From Cloacimonetes bacterium UBA3541 (GTDB taxonomy: Bacteria; Cloacimonadota; Cloacimonadia; Cloacimonadales; Cloacimonadaceae): a DNA stretch of 50,354 nucleotides. The stretch lies in assembly GCA_002376725.1 (NCBI GenBank), contig DFOM01000044.1, positions 1-50,354 of the forward strand, read 5' to 3'. The notes beneath the pieces are model-generated. The model ran no database searches. It was not told the DNA's origin and was given only the letters and a program-made list of their open reading frames with translations. Positions 34,175 through 42,748 of this stretch are shown one piece after another (positions within the stretch are counted from its first letter, which is position 1; each line of letters opens with the position of its first letter). The position numbers and the translations under genes are program-made.

Positions 34175-35722
34175 ATGACTTTACCAGAGCTGGTTTCTGC
34201 ATATTTAGAAGAGGGGACTGAACATCTAAAAAACAAAATTGTGGATTATATCAATACTAATAATTTCGTTGAGGAAGACTGGATTTCTATCACTAAATTG
34301 CTTTTTAATCCCTATTCTAATAAAGTTAGTGCTTATGCTTGGCTTGCTTTAATCGCTAAATCGTATCAAAACCCAGAATTGTATAAGCTTCTTAATTTGA
34401 ATGCAGAACAATTCTCAGAGCTTTTCCAAGCGCGGATTAGAAAAGCTTATTTTCCTATAATGGATGCTCAAAGTGATGGTATCTTAGCTGAAGTTCTTAT
34501 CTTTCCATTTAGTTCCATTGAATCTAAAGCTATCTGTTTTAATAAATATTATCAGAATAATGCCAATATTATTGCTCAATTGACTGGTAAAAGTTTTCTG
34601 ATAATCTTTACGGAAGATTTTATAGGCAATTCCTGGATGACTGCAGCTTCGGCTGCTTTAATAGCTGATAACCCTGACGAACTTAAAGACCTATGCTTCT
34701 CTGGTGCGGTTAATATAGCAGGTAAAATCCTGACTCCAGCTCAATTATCCGAGAAAAAAAAGTTTTGTGAAACCCTTGGAAAAAAATTGATTACTAAAGT
34801 CAAATTCATAGATGAACTGGAATTCTGGCTTAATAGTTCTGAGCTTCCAGTTCCGGTAATACAAAGTAGCGGTACACCCGAGCAAAAGTCTTCTTTGCTA
34901 ATAAAAATGGAAGCAGCTATCCAAAAAGAATATCCCTATTTCAATCTCCAGACCTTATTTGAATATACCGGCTTGAATGAGGATGACCTCTCTATCTTTA
35001 AAGAAGGGAATTTCCCCTTTAATCCCGTAATCTGGCAAGATTTTCTGGGCAAGATAGACCACTTTGATAGGGTAGAACAAAAGCTAAACTCTCGTAAAGC
35101 TCTCTTCTGGTACGCTGGTATGTTGAGTTCCCTTCAGTTCGGTATCGGAGCTATTTTCGGGTTCAATCGTCCTATATATATCTGTCATTGGGAAGCTACT
35201 AATCAAGAATATATTCCTGTCCTAAAACTTTATCGTCCAGAGAATGCAAGAGTTCTAAAAAATGTATCCTTTGATCCTCATTCATTCACCAGCATAAAAT
35301 ATGAAATTGATGCACCTGCCAAGCATATGAAAGACCTAGCTCTCATTCTGTATTTTGGAAGTCATAACCCTTATCAGGAAGTGATTAGCTTCTTCAAACC
35401 ATTATTTCCTGAATCAGGAATCCTTTTTATCTCACTAAAAAACAGTCAGGGACAAATCAATCTGGGCGCCGAGTGCTTAAGGATTGTACAGGAAACAAAT
35501 TCTTTGCTGAACTATCTGAAAAAGAGTTATCACTGGCAAAGATTGCATATTTTCCAGAGTTCACCCAATGCTATCTGTATGGCTCTCGGGATTGCTCTCG
35601 GACATTTCAATCCTGCTACTGTATATCATTACCAACCTCAAACAGAAGGGGAACACTATCAGGGAATGTATAATCTGGAAATGGTAAAAAATTATCGCCC
35701 TCAATATATACCACAAACTTAA
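34175..35722 (+). CDS. Lon-like Ser/Lys protease fused to a SAVED domain (CalpL-like)
   Basis: Putative cyclic-nucleotide-activated protease. Residues ~85-220 read as a Lon-type proteolytic domain: SFLIIFTEDFIGNSWMTAAS supplies a candidate nucleophile Ser153, and SGAVNIAGKILTPAQLSEKK supplies the general-base Lys194. The 41-residue Ser-Lys spacing is close to that of Lon. Residues ~300-490 match a SAVED domain: KALFWYAGMLSSLQFGIGAI, then HMKDLALILYFGSHNPYQE, and the family-like end LHIFQSSPNAICMALGIALG followed by NPATVYHYQ. SAVED domains bind cyclic oligonucleotides from CBASS or type III CRISPR. No membrane segment is seen, unlike the described CalpL. It starts 4 bases after the preceding gene. 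No source of the ligand is in the window. Confidence 0.65.
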   Translation: MTLPELVSAYLEEGTEHLKNKIVDYINTNNFVEEDWISITKLLFNPYSNKVSAYAWLALIAKSYQNPELYKLLNLNAEQFSELFQARIRKAYFPIMDAQSDGILAEVLIFPFSSIESKAICFNKYYQNNANIIAQLTGKSFLIIFTEDFIGNSWMTAASAALIADNPDELKDLCFSGAVNIAGKILTPAQLSEKKKFCETLGKKLITKVKFIDELEFWLNSSELPVPVIQSSGTPEQKSSLLIKMEAAIQKEYPYFNLQTLFEYTGLNEDDLSIFKEGNFPFNPVIWQDFLGKIDHFDRVEQKLNSRKALFWYAGMLSSLQFGIGAIFGFNRPIYICHWEATNQEYIPVLKLYRPENARVLKNVSFDPHSFTSIKYEIDAPAKHMKDLALILYFGSHNPYQEVISFFKPLFPESGILFISLKNSQGQINLGAECLRIVQETNSLLNYLKKSYHWQRLHIFQSSPNAICMALGIALGHFNPATVYHYQPQTEGEHYQGMYNLEMVKNYRPQYIPQT

Positions 35723-35784
35723 ACTTGTTTCTTCTTACAGCCCAGATATGTTCTTTATATTATTTTGTTTTGATAATTTTTCTT

Positions 35785-35855
35785 TCTTATCTCTCACTTA
35801 TCTCCTGCTTATCAAAAGAGTCAAGAAAGAGTCAAGGGAGAGTCAAGGGAGAGTT
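35785..35855. repeat. Pyrimidine-to-purine dispersed intergenic element, copy 3, with 11-base tandem units
   Basis: A pyrimidine-rich arm (CTTATCTCTCACTTATCTCC) is followed by three tandem 11-base units, AGTCAAGAAAG, AGTCAAGGGAG and AGTCAAGGGAG (35819-35851). The purine arm resembles the reverse complement of the 3239-3262 element. It fills most of the 299-base gap between the SAVED gene and pdxY; nothing else is seen there. Confidence 0.5.
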
Positions 35856-36021
35856 GGTAATTGCCTATAAAATATAGTAGTTAGGTGTTATGCGGACAAT
35901 AATGTTAGCTAGCTCTTGGAATACCAATAAGTTGAACAATATTGATACTGAAATTTAATGCTGATTTTGGGGTAAAGTATAGACACAAAAAAATGGATAA
36001 TATTTTAAAAGGATAAAAAAA

Positions 36022-36885
36022 ATGATGGAAAATAAGTGTAAAAGAATTCTCACTATACAAGATTTTTCTGGATTCGGGCATACTTCTCTGATGGCATACA
36101 TTCCTATTATGTATAGATTAGGCATTAGAGTTTGTGCTCTTCCTTCCGCATATCTTTCTGCTAATACAGATTATCCCGAGCCGATCTGGATTGATATGAG
36201 TTCATATCTGGAAAAGATAAATGCACACTGGCAAAAGATAGGTTTTTCTTTTGATGCTATTAGCAGTGGTTTTCTTGCTTCTCCCGCTCAAGTTAAGCAA
36301 ATAGGAAAAATGATAGCATCCTGGAGAGACAAAGTTAAGCTGGTGCTGATTGATCCAGTGATGGGCGATTATGGAAAATTATATTCCGGCTACGACCAGA
36401 AAATGATAGGTGCAATGCGAGAACTTATTGGCTTAGCTGATATTATAACTCCTAATTATACGGAAGCTTGCTGGCTGGCAAAACAAGAAATTAAAAAACT
36501 TAGTGAAGAAAATGAAGTTTTGGATTGTTGCAGGAAAATAAGTGAGTATGGTCCTTCACACCTAGTAGTAACCTCGGTTCCTAATACGGATTCGGATAGT
36601 TTGAAGGTTATGCATTATGATGCCAAATTGGACAAACTTACCACCTATCCCTTTGTAAAGAAAAATGGTATCTATCCTGGAGCAGGTGATTGTTTTTCTG
36701 CTCTTTTACTTGCTGGCTTAGTTAATGGCTATAGTTTTAATGCTTCTATAAAAGCAACGATAATCATCATATCGCAAGCTATAGAAGAACCGATGATAGA
36801 AGGAACCGATTGGCGAGAAGGTCTTCCCTTGGAAAAGATAATTGATTGGGATTTAAAAAGCTTCTATTCTAGATTTGATGCTTAA
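36022..36885 (+). CDS. Pyridoxal/pyridoxamine kinase (PdxY/PdxK type)
   Basis: Phosphorylates pyridoxal, pyridoxine or pyridoxamine in the vitamin B6 salvage pathway. Ribokinase-like fold with the family N terminus ILTIQDFSGFGHTSL, the DPVMGDYGKLYSGY segment near residue 112, PNYTEA near 148 and the anion-hole/catalytic GAGDCFSALLLAGL near 225. Length 287 is normal. AAAGGA lies 8-10 bases before ATG 36022. Convergent with the alcohol dehydrogenase gene, 7 bases apart. Confidence 0.9.
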   Translation: MMENKCKRILTIQDFSGFGHTSLMAYIPIMYRLGIRVCALPSAYLSANTDYPEPIWIDMSSYLEKINAHWQKIGFSFDAISSGFLASPAQVKQIGKMIASWRDKVKLVLIDPVMGDYGKLYSGYDQKMIGAMRELIGLADIITPNYTEACWLAKQEIKKLSEENEVLDCCRKISEYGPSHLVVTSVPNTDSDSLKVMHYDAKLDKLTTYPFVKKNGIYPGAGDCFSALLLAGLVNGYSFNASIKATIIIISQAIEEPMIEGTDWREGLPLEKIIDWDLKSFYSRFDA

Positions 36886-36892
36886 TTGATAT

Positions 36893-37981
36893 TTATTTCA
36901 GGTTCTTATAGATTTTTCGGATATCTTCAGCAGTTACCGTTAAAGGGTTATTTGCCATATTATGACTTGCCAGTACTATTGGAATCTGGCTTTCTATAAA
37001 CTCGTCACTTAGTTCAAGTTCAACCTTCAGGGGGAATTTTTCCAGCCATTCTTCAAAATCTTTACGGGTGATATTTAAAGATAGGAAAAGGTTATTTAAT
37101 TCAGGTTTCAGGTATGGATAGTAGAGTTCTATTACTTGTTTAAGCACAATTCCATTACTAAGTCCGTGAGGAATACCAAAATGAGTGGTAAGAGGATAGC
37201 CCAAAGAATGTTGAAGTGTAGTTCCAGTTTGAGCAATAGTGATTCCTCCATAGAGAGCAGCTTGCATCAAATTCGTTCTAGCTTGAATATTAGAAGGCGA
37301 ATTTAGAGCTATTTCCAGATTTTTCATTATAGCATCAATACCAGCTTGAATTAAAGGATAAAGCAGCGGTTGGCGTTTATTAGAAAAGATTCCTTCCAGA
37401 AGATGTGAAAGTGCATCTATAGCAGTATAAAGAGTGATAGTATTATTTAAGCTCAAGGTATAACGAGGGTCACAGATAGCCAGTTTAGGGAATGCGAGGT
37501 CTGTTCCTAAACCCGCTTTTATACCAGTGCTGGCATCAGTTAAAACAGAATACTGAGTAACCTCACTTCCTGTTCCTGCAGTAGTGGGAATTGCAGCTAA
37601 GGGAAAGGTGTGAGAAAATTTATCAGGTGTAATTTTATCTTCCTCAATGAGATTGTTTGCCGTTATTAGAGCCATAGCTTTAGCTGCATCCAGAGGACTG
37701 CCACCTCCGATAGCGATAAGATAATCACATTGAGAATCTTTTAAAAACTTAGCTCCTTCTCTAACTGTATCCCAGGAAGGGTTTTCTTGCACTCTATCAA
37801 AAATAGCACAATCTGCATTGTTCTTCTTTAAAACAGGAATCAGTTCATCTAAAGCACCACTTAATTTTGCACTGTTTTTTCCAGTTACGATTAAAGGTTT
37901 AGTTCCCAATCTTATAAGATAAGCCTCTGCATTCTGTAAGGCATTTGCTCCAAAGAAGATTCTACTAGGCAGATATATCAT
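36893..37981 (-). CDS. Iron-containing (type III) alcohol dehydrogenase
   Basis: NAD(P)H-linked dehydrogenase for primary alcohols or diols. TAGGAG supports ATG 37981, which starts MIYLPSRIFFG; the in-frame ATG at 37999 has no ribosome site. Signatures: the dinucleotide-binding IGGGSPLDAAKA near residue 91, the metal region CDPRYTLSL, ALSHLLEGIFSN and TTHFGIPHGLSNG. About 362 residues. Fermentative role probable; substrate unknown. The palindrome at 38036-38050 lies in its upstream region. Confidence 0.88.
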   Translation of the reverse strand: MIYLPSRIFFGANALQNAEAYLIRLGTKPLIVTGKNSAKLSGALDELIPVLKKNNADCAIFDRVQENPSWDTVREGAKFLKDSQCDYLIAIGGGSPLDAAKAMALITANNLIEEDKITPDKFSHTFPLAAIPTTAGTGSEVTQYSVLTDASTGIKAGLGTDLAFPKLAICDPRYTLSLNNTITLYTAIDALSHLLEGIFSNKRQPLLYPLIQAGIDAIMKNLEIALNSPSNIQARTNLMQAALYGGITIAQTGTTLQHSLGYPLTTHFGIPHGLSNGIVLKQVIELYYPYLKPELNNLFLSLNITRKDFEEWLEKFPLKVELELSDEFIESQIPIVLASHNMANNPLTVTAEDIRKIYKNLK

Positions 37982-38035
37982 TGGTTTAACTCCTAACATC
38001 TAAAATAAAAATAATATTATCTTCCTAACTCTTTT

Positions 38036-38050
38036 TAAGTTCTGAACTTA
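38036..38050. promoter_or_regulatory. Perfect palindrome upstream of the alcohol dehydrogenase gene
   Basis: TAAGTTC-T-GAACTTA, 7-base arms around one base, 55 bases upstream of ATG 37981. It has no T-run on either side, so an operator is more likely than a terminator. Confidence 0.3.
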
Positions 38051-38113
38051 CGCTACTACATCCAAAAGCAGAGCTGTTGATGGTGAACTTGTAAGTGAAA
38101 GTGGGTTATAACA

Positions 38114-40756
38114 CTATTTCATAAGCACTAATTTCTTTTGAAGAATGGGTGTTCCTTGCATTTTAACTTTAACAAAATAGATTCCTGAAGAGCATTGAGT
38201 CCCTTTATTATCCTTTCCATCCCAGCGATAAGTGAAATCTCCTTTAGTATCTAAGGGAATAGTTTTAACTATTTGTCCCCGGGTATTATAGATATTGATT
38301 TTTCCTTTTAAATTAACATCGCTTTTAATAGCTATTTCTACTTGCTGGTTAACGGAAAAACAAGCAGGATTAGGATGGATAGATAGAACTGGAGGTGTAG
38401 CCACAGGGTCATTATAAGCAGTAGGATTAACTATGATTAAATTAGTAGGTGAACTTTCGGTGTTACCATCAAAAGCACAGACAGTTAGAATATAATGTTC
38501 ATTAAAAGTTATATTTCTTTGCCAGTAAGTTTGGGAGAAAGGGACCTCTGCTAACATTTGAGGTATTTCTTGATTATAAGAATTATAAATACGATAGGAA
38601 GTCCATTGATGTATCCCATCAGCCATAGGAGGTTGCCAGTATAGATTAAGACTATCTATATAAAAAGCTTCTAAGTCATAGCATAACCATTGTGGTTGAT
38701 AGATGGGAACAATCGGGTCAAATTCCCACCAGTTTCCTTCCTGCAGATAGGGTGTTTCTGCATTTGTAGATATATCATCAACTCTTTTGGCATAGCCATC
38801 TTCATTGTAAGTATATAATCTGTTAATATTAGATTCTGCTAGCAATAGCTTTACACTTAGTATAGCTTGGGTGGTATTATCTTTCTGAATAATAATAGAA
38901 TAGAAATAATCTCTGGGAGATGATTTATCAACAATATAACCAATTTCGGTCACATCCCTAAACTGGAAGTTAGATTGTCGCTGAGTGCCTTCTTCATCTA
39001 TGATTTCTGTGCGCGTCCAGCTATCTCCAGTATTAAGATTATGAATTTTATCCCAGACCGTTTCCTCCGGAAGATTAAAGATAATGTTACCCGAAGGATT
39101 ATAGCGTTCGTGACGAGCTAGATAAAGATAATCTCCTTCTTCATATAGCCAATTTATATAATCCCAATGATAGACAAAGAAGCGATTATAAATGGGATAA
39201 CAGTTATGGCTACTTATCAAAGTTGGTATACCCACAGTTTGATAGATAGGAGGTAGAGTTTCACTTATTTCTATATTGCCGACATTTATAGTGTGATAGG
39301 GATTAGGATTAAAGATTTGAGGTTGTAATAAACCACCAGGTGTCCCATAAAATGTTTGGTTTATGCTTTCAATATCCGCTAAAACAACCACAAAGAAAGG
39401 TTCTGTTAACTGAGAAGAATAAGAGAAAGGAGTTTCAGGATTAATAAATTCTTCGGCTAAGATATCGCCCGAATCTGCTCCAATAATCTGGAGACGATGA
39501 TTTATAAGGGTAAAGTTTCCACTATAGGTAATCTGACCACTAACCGTAGTGGCATTATAGGTCAGCAAATACGGGTCAAAATCCACAGTAGGAAGTGAGG
39601 GATTATCGTTATGGTCAAGAATGCCTGCCGCTATTTCTGTGGGATTCGTGGTTCCCCAGTAGTTGTTTTCAGCAAATATCACTATACTAGGATCGGTGTA
39701 GGAATAGGTATAAATACTATGAAGTGTATTGGTTTCATCAATATTATTATAGATGGCATTCTCACCTTGAGCCCAGATATGATATATAGAAAGATTGCCT
39801 AAACAGGGTTTGGCATTTTGTCCCAGATAAAATCCAGTAAAATTATTATAGATTTGATTGCGCTCAAAATAGGGTTCGCTGGTAGCACCAGTAATCATCA
39901 CTCCTGCACCAGAATTGGCATCTCCAGGGATAAAATTATTTCTGATGATATTATCCGCTATATAACCTGAAGAATTGAGCAGATAGATTCCCGTTAGATT
40001 GTTTTCAATTATATTATTCAAGATCTGAGGCTGGATAGCATTTACTCCTACAAGGTCCCAGGCAGTTATACCCTGTTTAAAATTATGGTGAATATGATTA
40101 TTTTGAATTAAAGGTGAGTTTGAACCATCAGAAGATTGATTAGAAAGCTGAATAGCGGCATAATATTGAGTACCAGTGCCATTGGAACGAATCTCGTTAT
40201 TTTCAATTACTAAATCACTATTTTGAACAACCATTATGCCATTATGAATGCTCCATTCAATAAGGTTTTCCGAAATAAGGACATCTGCAGGATTAGCTGC
40301 GCCAATAGCAAAGATTTGCAATGCTTTCTGATTATGAGAAAAACGATTATGAGTGATTTGTACAGGAGAATTAACTGAATTTACTCCATATTCTGCCTTC
40401 TCTATAAAGCAGTAAGATATAGAACTAGGTGAACTCTCATTTTCCAATCTGATACCCTTCCACAGGGCATTAGGATCAGTTTGACCACTTTTAAATCTGA
40501 TAGTGTCTGCTTCTGTGCCTACTGCATATAAAGTTCCCTGTACGGTTAAATAATAATTACCCATAGCATAAATATTAACCCCTGGCTCAATAGTTAAGGA
40601 AGTGCCAACGGGAACTGTTACACTACCTATCATATTATAAGGACTGTTAGCCAAGGTCCAGGTTCCTGATTGATTGCCATTTACATCTGTAGCACTTAAT
40701 GGCATCAGGATGAGTCCTGAGATTAAAAGTGAAAAAAGTAATAAATAGTGTTTCAT
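38114..40756 (-). CDS. Secreted right-handed beta-helix protein with C-terminal sorting domain
   Basis: ATG 40756 is chosen: GGAGGAT directly upstream and a signal peptide begins there (MKHYLLLFSLLISG); the longer in-frame start lacks both. Residues ~40-400 contain parallel beta-helix coils with repeated N-N-I / F-x-x-N-Q-I ladders (ITHNRFSHNQKA, ENNEIRSNGTG, ILNNIIENNLTG, IADNIIRNNF), as in NosD/pectate-lyase-like surface proteins. A Fn3-like segment precedes the sorting module, which reads IHPNPACF, KINIYNTRGQIVKT, WDGKDNKG and SGIYFVKV. No catalytic residues identified, so a structural or carbohydrate-binding role is as likely as an enzyme. Confidence 0.8.
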   Translation of the reverse strand: MKHYLLLFSLLISGLILMPLSATDVNGNQSGTWTLANSPYNMIGSVTVPVGTSLTIEPGVNIYAMGNYYLTVQGTLYAVGTEADTIRFKSGQTDPNALWKGIRLENESSPSSISYCFIEKAEYGVNSVNSPVQITHNRFSHNQKALQIFAIGAANPADVLISENLIEWSIHNGIMVVQNSDLVIENNEIRSNGTGTQYYAAIQLSNQSSDGSNSPLIQNNHIHHNFKQGITAWDLVGVNAIQPQILNNIIENNLTGIYLLNSSGYIADNIIRNNFIPGDANSGAGVMITGATSEPYFERNQIYNNFTGFYLGQNAKPCLGNLSIYHIWAQGENAIYNNIDETNTLHSIYTYSYTDPSIVIFAENNYWGTTNPTEIAAGILDHNDNPSLPTVDFDPYLLTYNATTVSGQITYSGNFTLINHRLQIIGADSGDILAEEFINPETPFSYSSQLTEPFFVVVLADIESINQTFYGTPGGLLQPQIFNPNPYHTINVGNIEISETLPPIYQTVGIPTLISSHNCYPIYNRFFVYHWDYINWLYEEGDYLYLARHERYNPSGNIIFNLPEETVWDKIHNLNTGDSWTRTEIIDEEGTQRQSNFQFRDVTEIGYIVDKSSPRDYFYSIIIQKDNTTQAILSVKLLLAESNINRLYTYNEDGYAKRVDDISTNAETPYLQEGNWWEFDPIVPIYQPQWLCYDLEAFYIDSLNLYWQPPMADGIHQWTSYRIYNSYNQEIPQMLAEVPFSQTYWQRNITFNEHYILTVCAFDGNTESSPTNLIIVNPTAYNDPVATPPVLSIHPNPACFSVNQQVEIAIKSDVNLKGKINIYNTRGQIVKTIPLDTKGDFTYRWDGKDNKGTQCSSGIYFVKVKMQGTPILQKKLVLMK

Positions 40757-40831
40757 AATATCCTCCATCCTAAAATAAGATATAGCGGAAGAAGAAATAC
40801 CCTCTCCCGCTATCATAATTTGTTTAAATGT

Positions 40832-41002
40832 TTATTCCGTTATAGCTTGCACTGGACATACGGCAATACAGGAACCACAATCAATGCAAGTATCCTCATC
40901 ACATACGGCTTTATCACCTTCCATAGATAGAGCAGCTGTTGGGCAGGTATCTATGCAAGCAGCACAGCCAATGCAGATATCTTTGTCAATCTTTACTGCC
41001 AT
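40832..41002 (-). CDS. 2[4Fe-4S] ferredoxin
   Basis: 56-residue electron carrier of anaerobic metabolism (partner of pyruvate:ferredoxin oxidoreductases, hydrogenases and similar enzymes). Two complete cluster motifs: CIGCAACIDTCP and CIDCGSCIAVCP (CxxCxxCxxxCP twice). AGGAG lies six bases before ATG 41002. It lies 58 bases after gpmA on the same strand, so it may be a read-through gene of that operon or have its own promoter. Its shortness makes it easily missed. Confidence 0.95.
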   Translation of the reverse strand: MAVKIDKDICIGCAACIDTCPTAALSMEGDKAVCDEDTCIDCGSCIAVCPVQAITE

Positions 41003-41060
41003 TTTGAACTCCTAGATTTTTGTTTAATTTTCTTACCCTAGGCTCCTAGTCAAGTAAAAT

Positions 41061-41810
41061 CTATTTTTTCACTTTAGCTTGACTTTCTACTGCACTCACC
41101 GCTTTAGCTAATTCTTCTTCTTCGGCTAAGTAATAGTGTCGGATAACAGTGAGGTCATCATTGAACTCATAGATGAGTGGAATTCCAGTTGGGATATTTA
41201 AATTTACGATATCTGTATCGCTGATACCATCAAGGTTTTTAACTATAGCTCTAAGACTATTACCATGAGCAGAAATAAGGATTCTTCTTCCAGCCGTTAA
41301 ACGAGGTATGATAACCTCTTCCCAGAAAGGCATTGTTCGTTTACAGGTGTCCTTTAAAGATTCACCAACAGGAATCTGTTCAGGTGAAAGATTAGCATAA
41401 CGACGGTCTTTGCCAGGATAACGCGGATCATTTTTATCCAAAGGTGGAGGTGGAACATCATAACTTCTCCGCCATAGTTTTACCTGCTCTTCTCCATACT
41501 TTGCTGCAGTTTCTGCTTTATTCAATCCCTGTAAAGCACCGTAATGACGTTCATTCAAGCGCCAGTCGTTATGAATTGGCAAATACATACGGTCCATTTC
41601 ATCCAGAATAATCCAAAGAGTTCTGATAGCTCTTTTTAGCACAGAGGTCCAGCAAACATCAAAGTCAAATCCCGCTTCTAACAATCGTTTACCAGCAGTA
41701 TGAGCTTCTTCAATTCCTTTTTCCGAGAGGTCTACATCTGTCCATCCCGTAAATAGATTCTCCTTATTCCAGGTACTTTCACCATGTCTAACTAATACAA
41801 TCTTATACAT
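41061..41810 (-). CDS. gpmA: 2,3-bisphosphoglycerate-dependent phosphoglycerate mutase
   Basis: Interconverts 3- and 2-phosphoglycerate in glycolysis and gluconeogenesis. The phosphohistidine motif LVRHGESTWN begins at residue 6. FTGWTDVDLSEKG, LNERHYGALQGLNKAE and the second histidine in SAHGNSLRAIVK are all present. 249 residues, normal. GAGGAG precedes ATG 41810. Last gene of the HisRS-like, ridA, adenosyltransferase, gpmA run (18-base gap to its upstream neighbour). Confidence 0.95.
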   Translation of the reverse strand: MYKIVLVRHGESTWNKENLFTGWTDVDLSEKGIEEAHTAGKRLLEAGFDFDVCWTSVLKRAIRTLWIILDEMDRMYLPIHNDWRLNERHYGALQGLNKAETAAKYGEEQVKLWRRSYDVPPPPLDKNDPRYPGKDRRYANLSPEQIPVGESLKDTCKRTMPFWEEVIIPRLTAGRRILISAHGNSLRAIVKNLDGISDTDIVNLNIPTGIPLIYEFNDDLTVIRHYYLAEEEELAKAVSAVESQAKVKK

Positions 41811-41828
41811 TTGGTTGCTCCTCTATAT

Positions 41829-42362
41829 TTATTTATTAGGTTTTAAATATTTAATGGCTCCTGCTTCTTCCTCTAAAGTCCTCGCTAACATAAACAGGAG
41901 ATCCGATAGTCTGTTTATATATTGCAAAATTTCTCTGGAAACTCTCTCTTTCCTGGCAAGAGCAACTATCTCTCTCTCAGCTCTACGAGCTACAGTGCGA
42001 CAGATATCCAATCTTGCAGATACCGGTAAAGAACCAGGAATTACAAAGCCATTCAGTGGAGTTTGTTCTTCCAGAGCTTGAACCTGTTCGTTTAGCTTTT
42101 TCACCTCTTCAGCAGTTATAGGTTCTGGATAAGCTTTATTTTTGGTAGCTAACTCTCCCATCATTCTAGAGAGAATCTTTTGGATATCTTCTAAAAGCTG
42201 AACATAATTTTTATTAGTGATTAAATGTTTGGCATCACTAATGAAAGTATCCAATTCATCTACGGTTCCATAAGCTATAACACGCTGGTTATCTTTCCAG
42301 ATTCTTTCTCCACCAGATAAGCTGGTTTTCCCCTGATCACCTCTTTTGGTAATAATGCTCAT
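41829..42362 (-). CDS. PduO-type cob(I)alamin adenosyltransferase
   Basis: Transfers an adenosyl group from ATP to cobalamin, making coenzyme B12. The ATP-binding N terminus ITKRGDQGKTSLSGGERIWKD, VDELDTFISDA and the C-terminal RRAEREIVAL and YINRLSDLLFMLAR segments identify the PduO/MMAB family. 177 residues. It starts 2 bases after ridA, so is co-translated. Adenosylcobalamin could serve mutases or eliminases of amino-acid fermentation elsewhere in the genome; no such enzyme is in this window. Confidence 0.92.
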   Translation of the reverse strand: MSIITKRGDQGKTSLSGGERIWKDNQRVIAYGTVDELDTFISDAKHLITNKNYVQLLEDIQKILSRMMGELATKNKAYPEPITAEEVKKLNEQVQALEEQTPLNGFVIPGSLPVSARLDICRTVARRAEREIVALARKERVSREILQYINRLSDLLFMLARTLEEEAGAIKYLKPNK

Positions 42363-42364
42363 AG

Positions 42365-42736
42365 TTATTTCATTGCGATAACTGAGATCTCTATCATAGC
42401 ATCCTTAGGAAGCCTGGAGACTTCTACCACTTCACGAGCAGGAAATGGCGCACTAAAATTACGAGTATAGATATCGTTTAGTAAAGAGAAATGGTTCATA
42501 TCCTCCAGATAGACAGTTACCTTTACCACATGAGCAAAACCCATACTAGCTGCATCTAATATAGATTTTATATGGTTAAAGACTAGATTTGCTTGAGCTT
42601 CAAAGCTCATAGGCATATCACCAGTGCGAGGGTCTATTCCCAATTGTCCAGATATAAAAAGAGTGTTATTCATTAATATACCCTGTGAATAAGGTCCAAT
42701 TGCTGCTGGAGCAAGATGAGTGTTTACGGATTGCAT
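42365..42736 (-). CDS. RidA family enamine/imine deaminase
   Basis: Hydrolyses reactive enamine/imine intermediates from PLP enzymes, protecting metabolism. 123 residues with the family patterns APAAIGPYSQGI, LFISGQLGIDPRTG, the arginine-containing PFPAREVVEVSRLPKDA and the C-terminal IEISVIA. AGGAG precedes ATG 42736. Twelve bases after the HisRS-like gene; second in the operon. Confidence 0.93.
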   Translation of the reverse strand: MQSVNTHLAPAAIGPYSQGILMNNTLFISGQLGIDPRTGDMPMSFEAQANLVFNHIKSILDAASMGFAHVVKVTVYLEDMNHFSLLNDIYTRNFSAPFPAREVVEVSRLPKDAMIEISVIAMK

Positions 42737-42748
42737 AATATTCTCCTA

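Noticed and set aside
32423..35722. Ordinary CBASS operon
   Set aside because: A SAVED effector is present, but no CD-NTase, Cap2/Cap3 or other CBASS gene is adjacent, and a sigma factor plus barrel protein are not CBASS parts.
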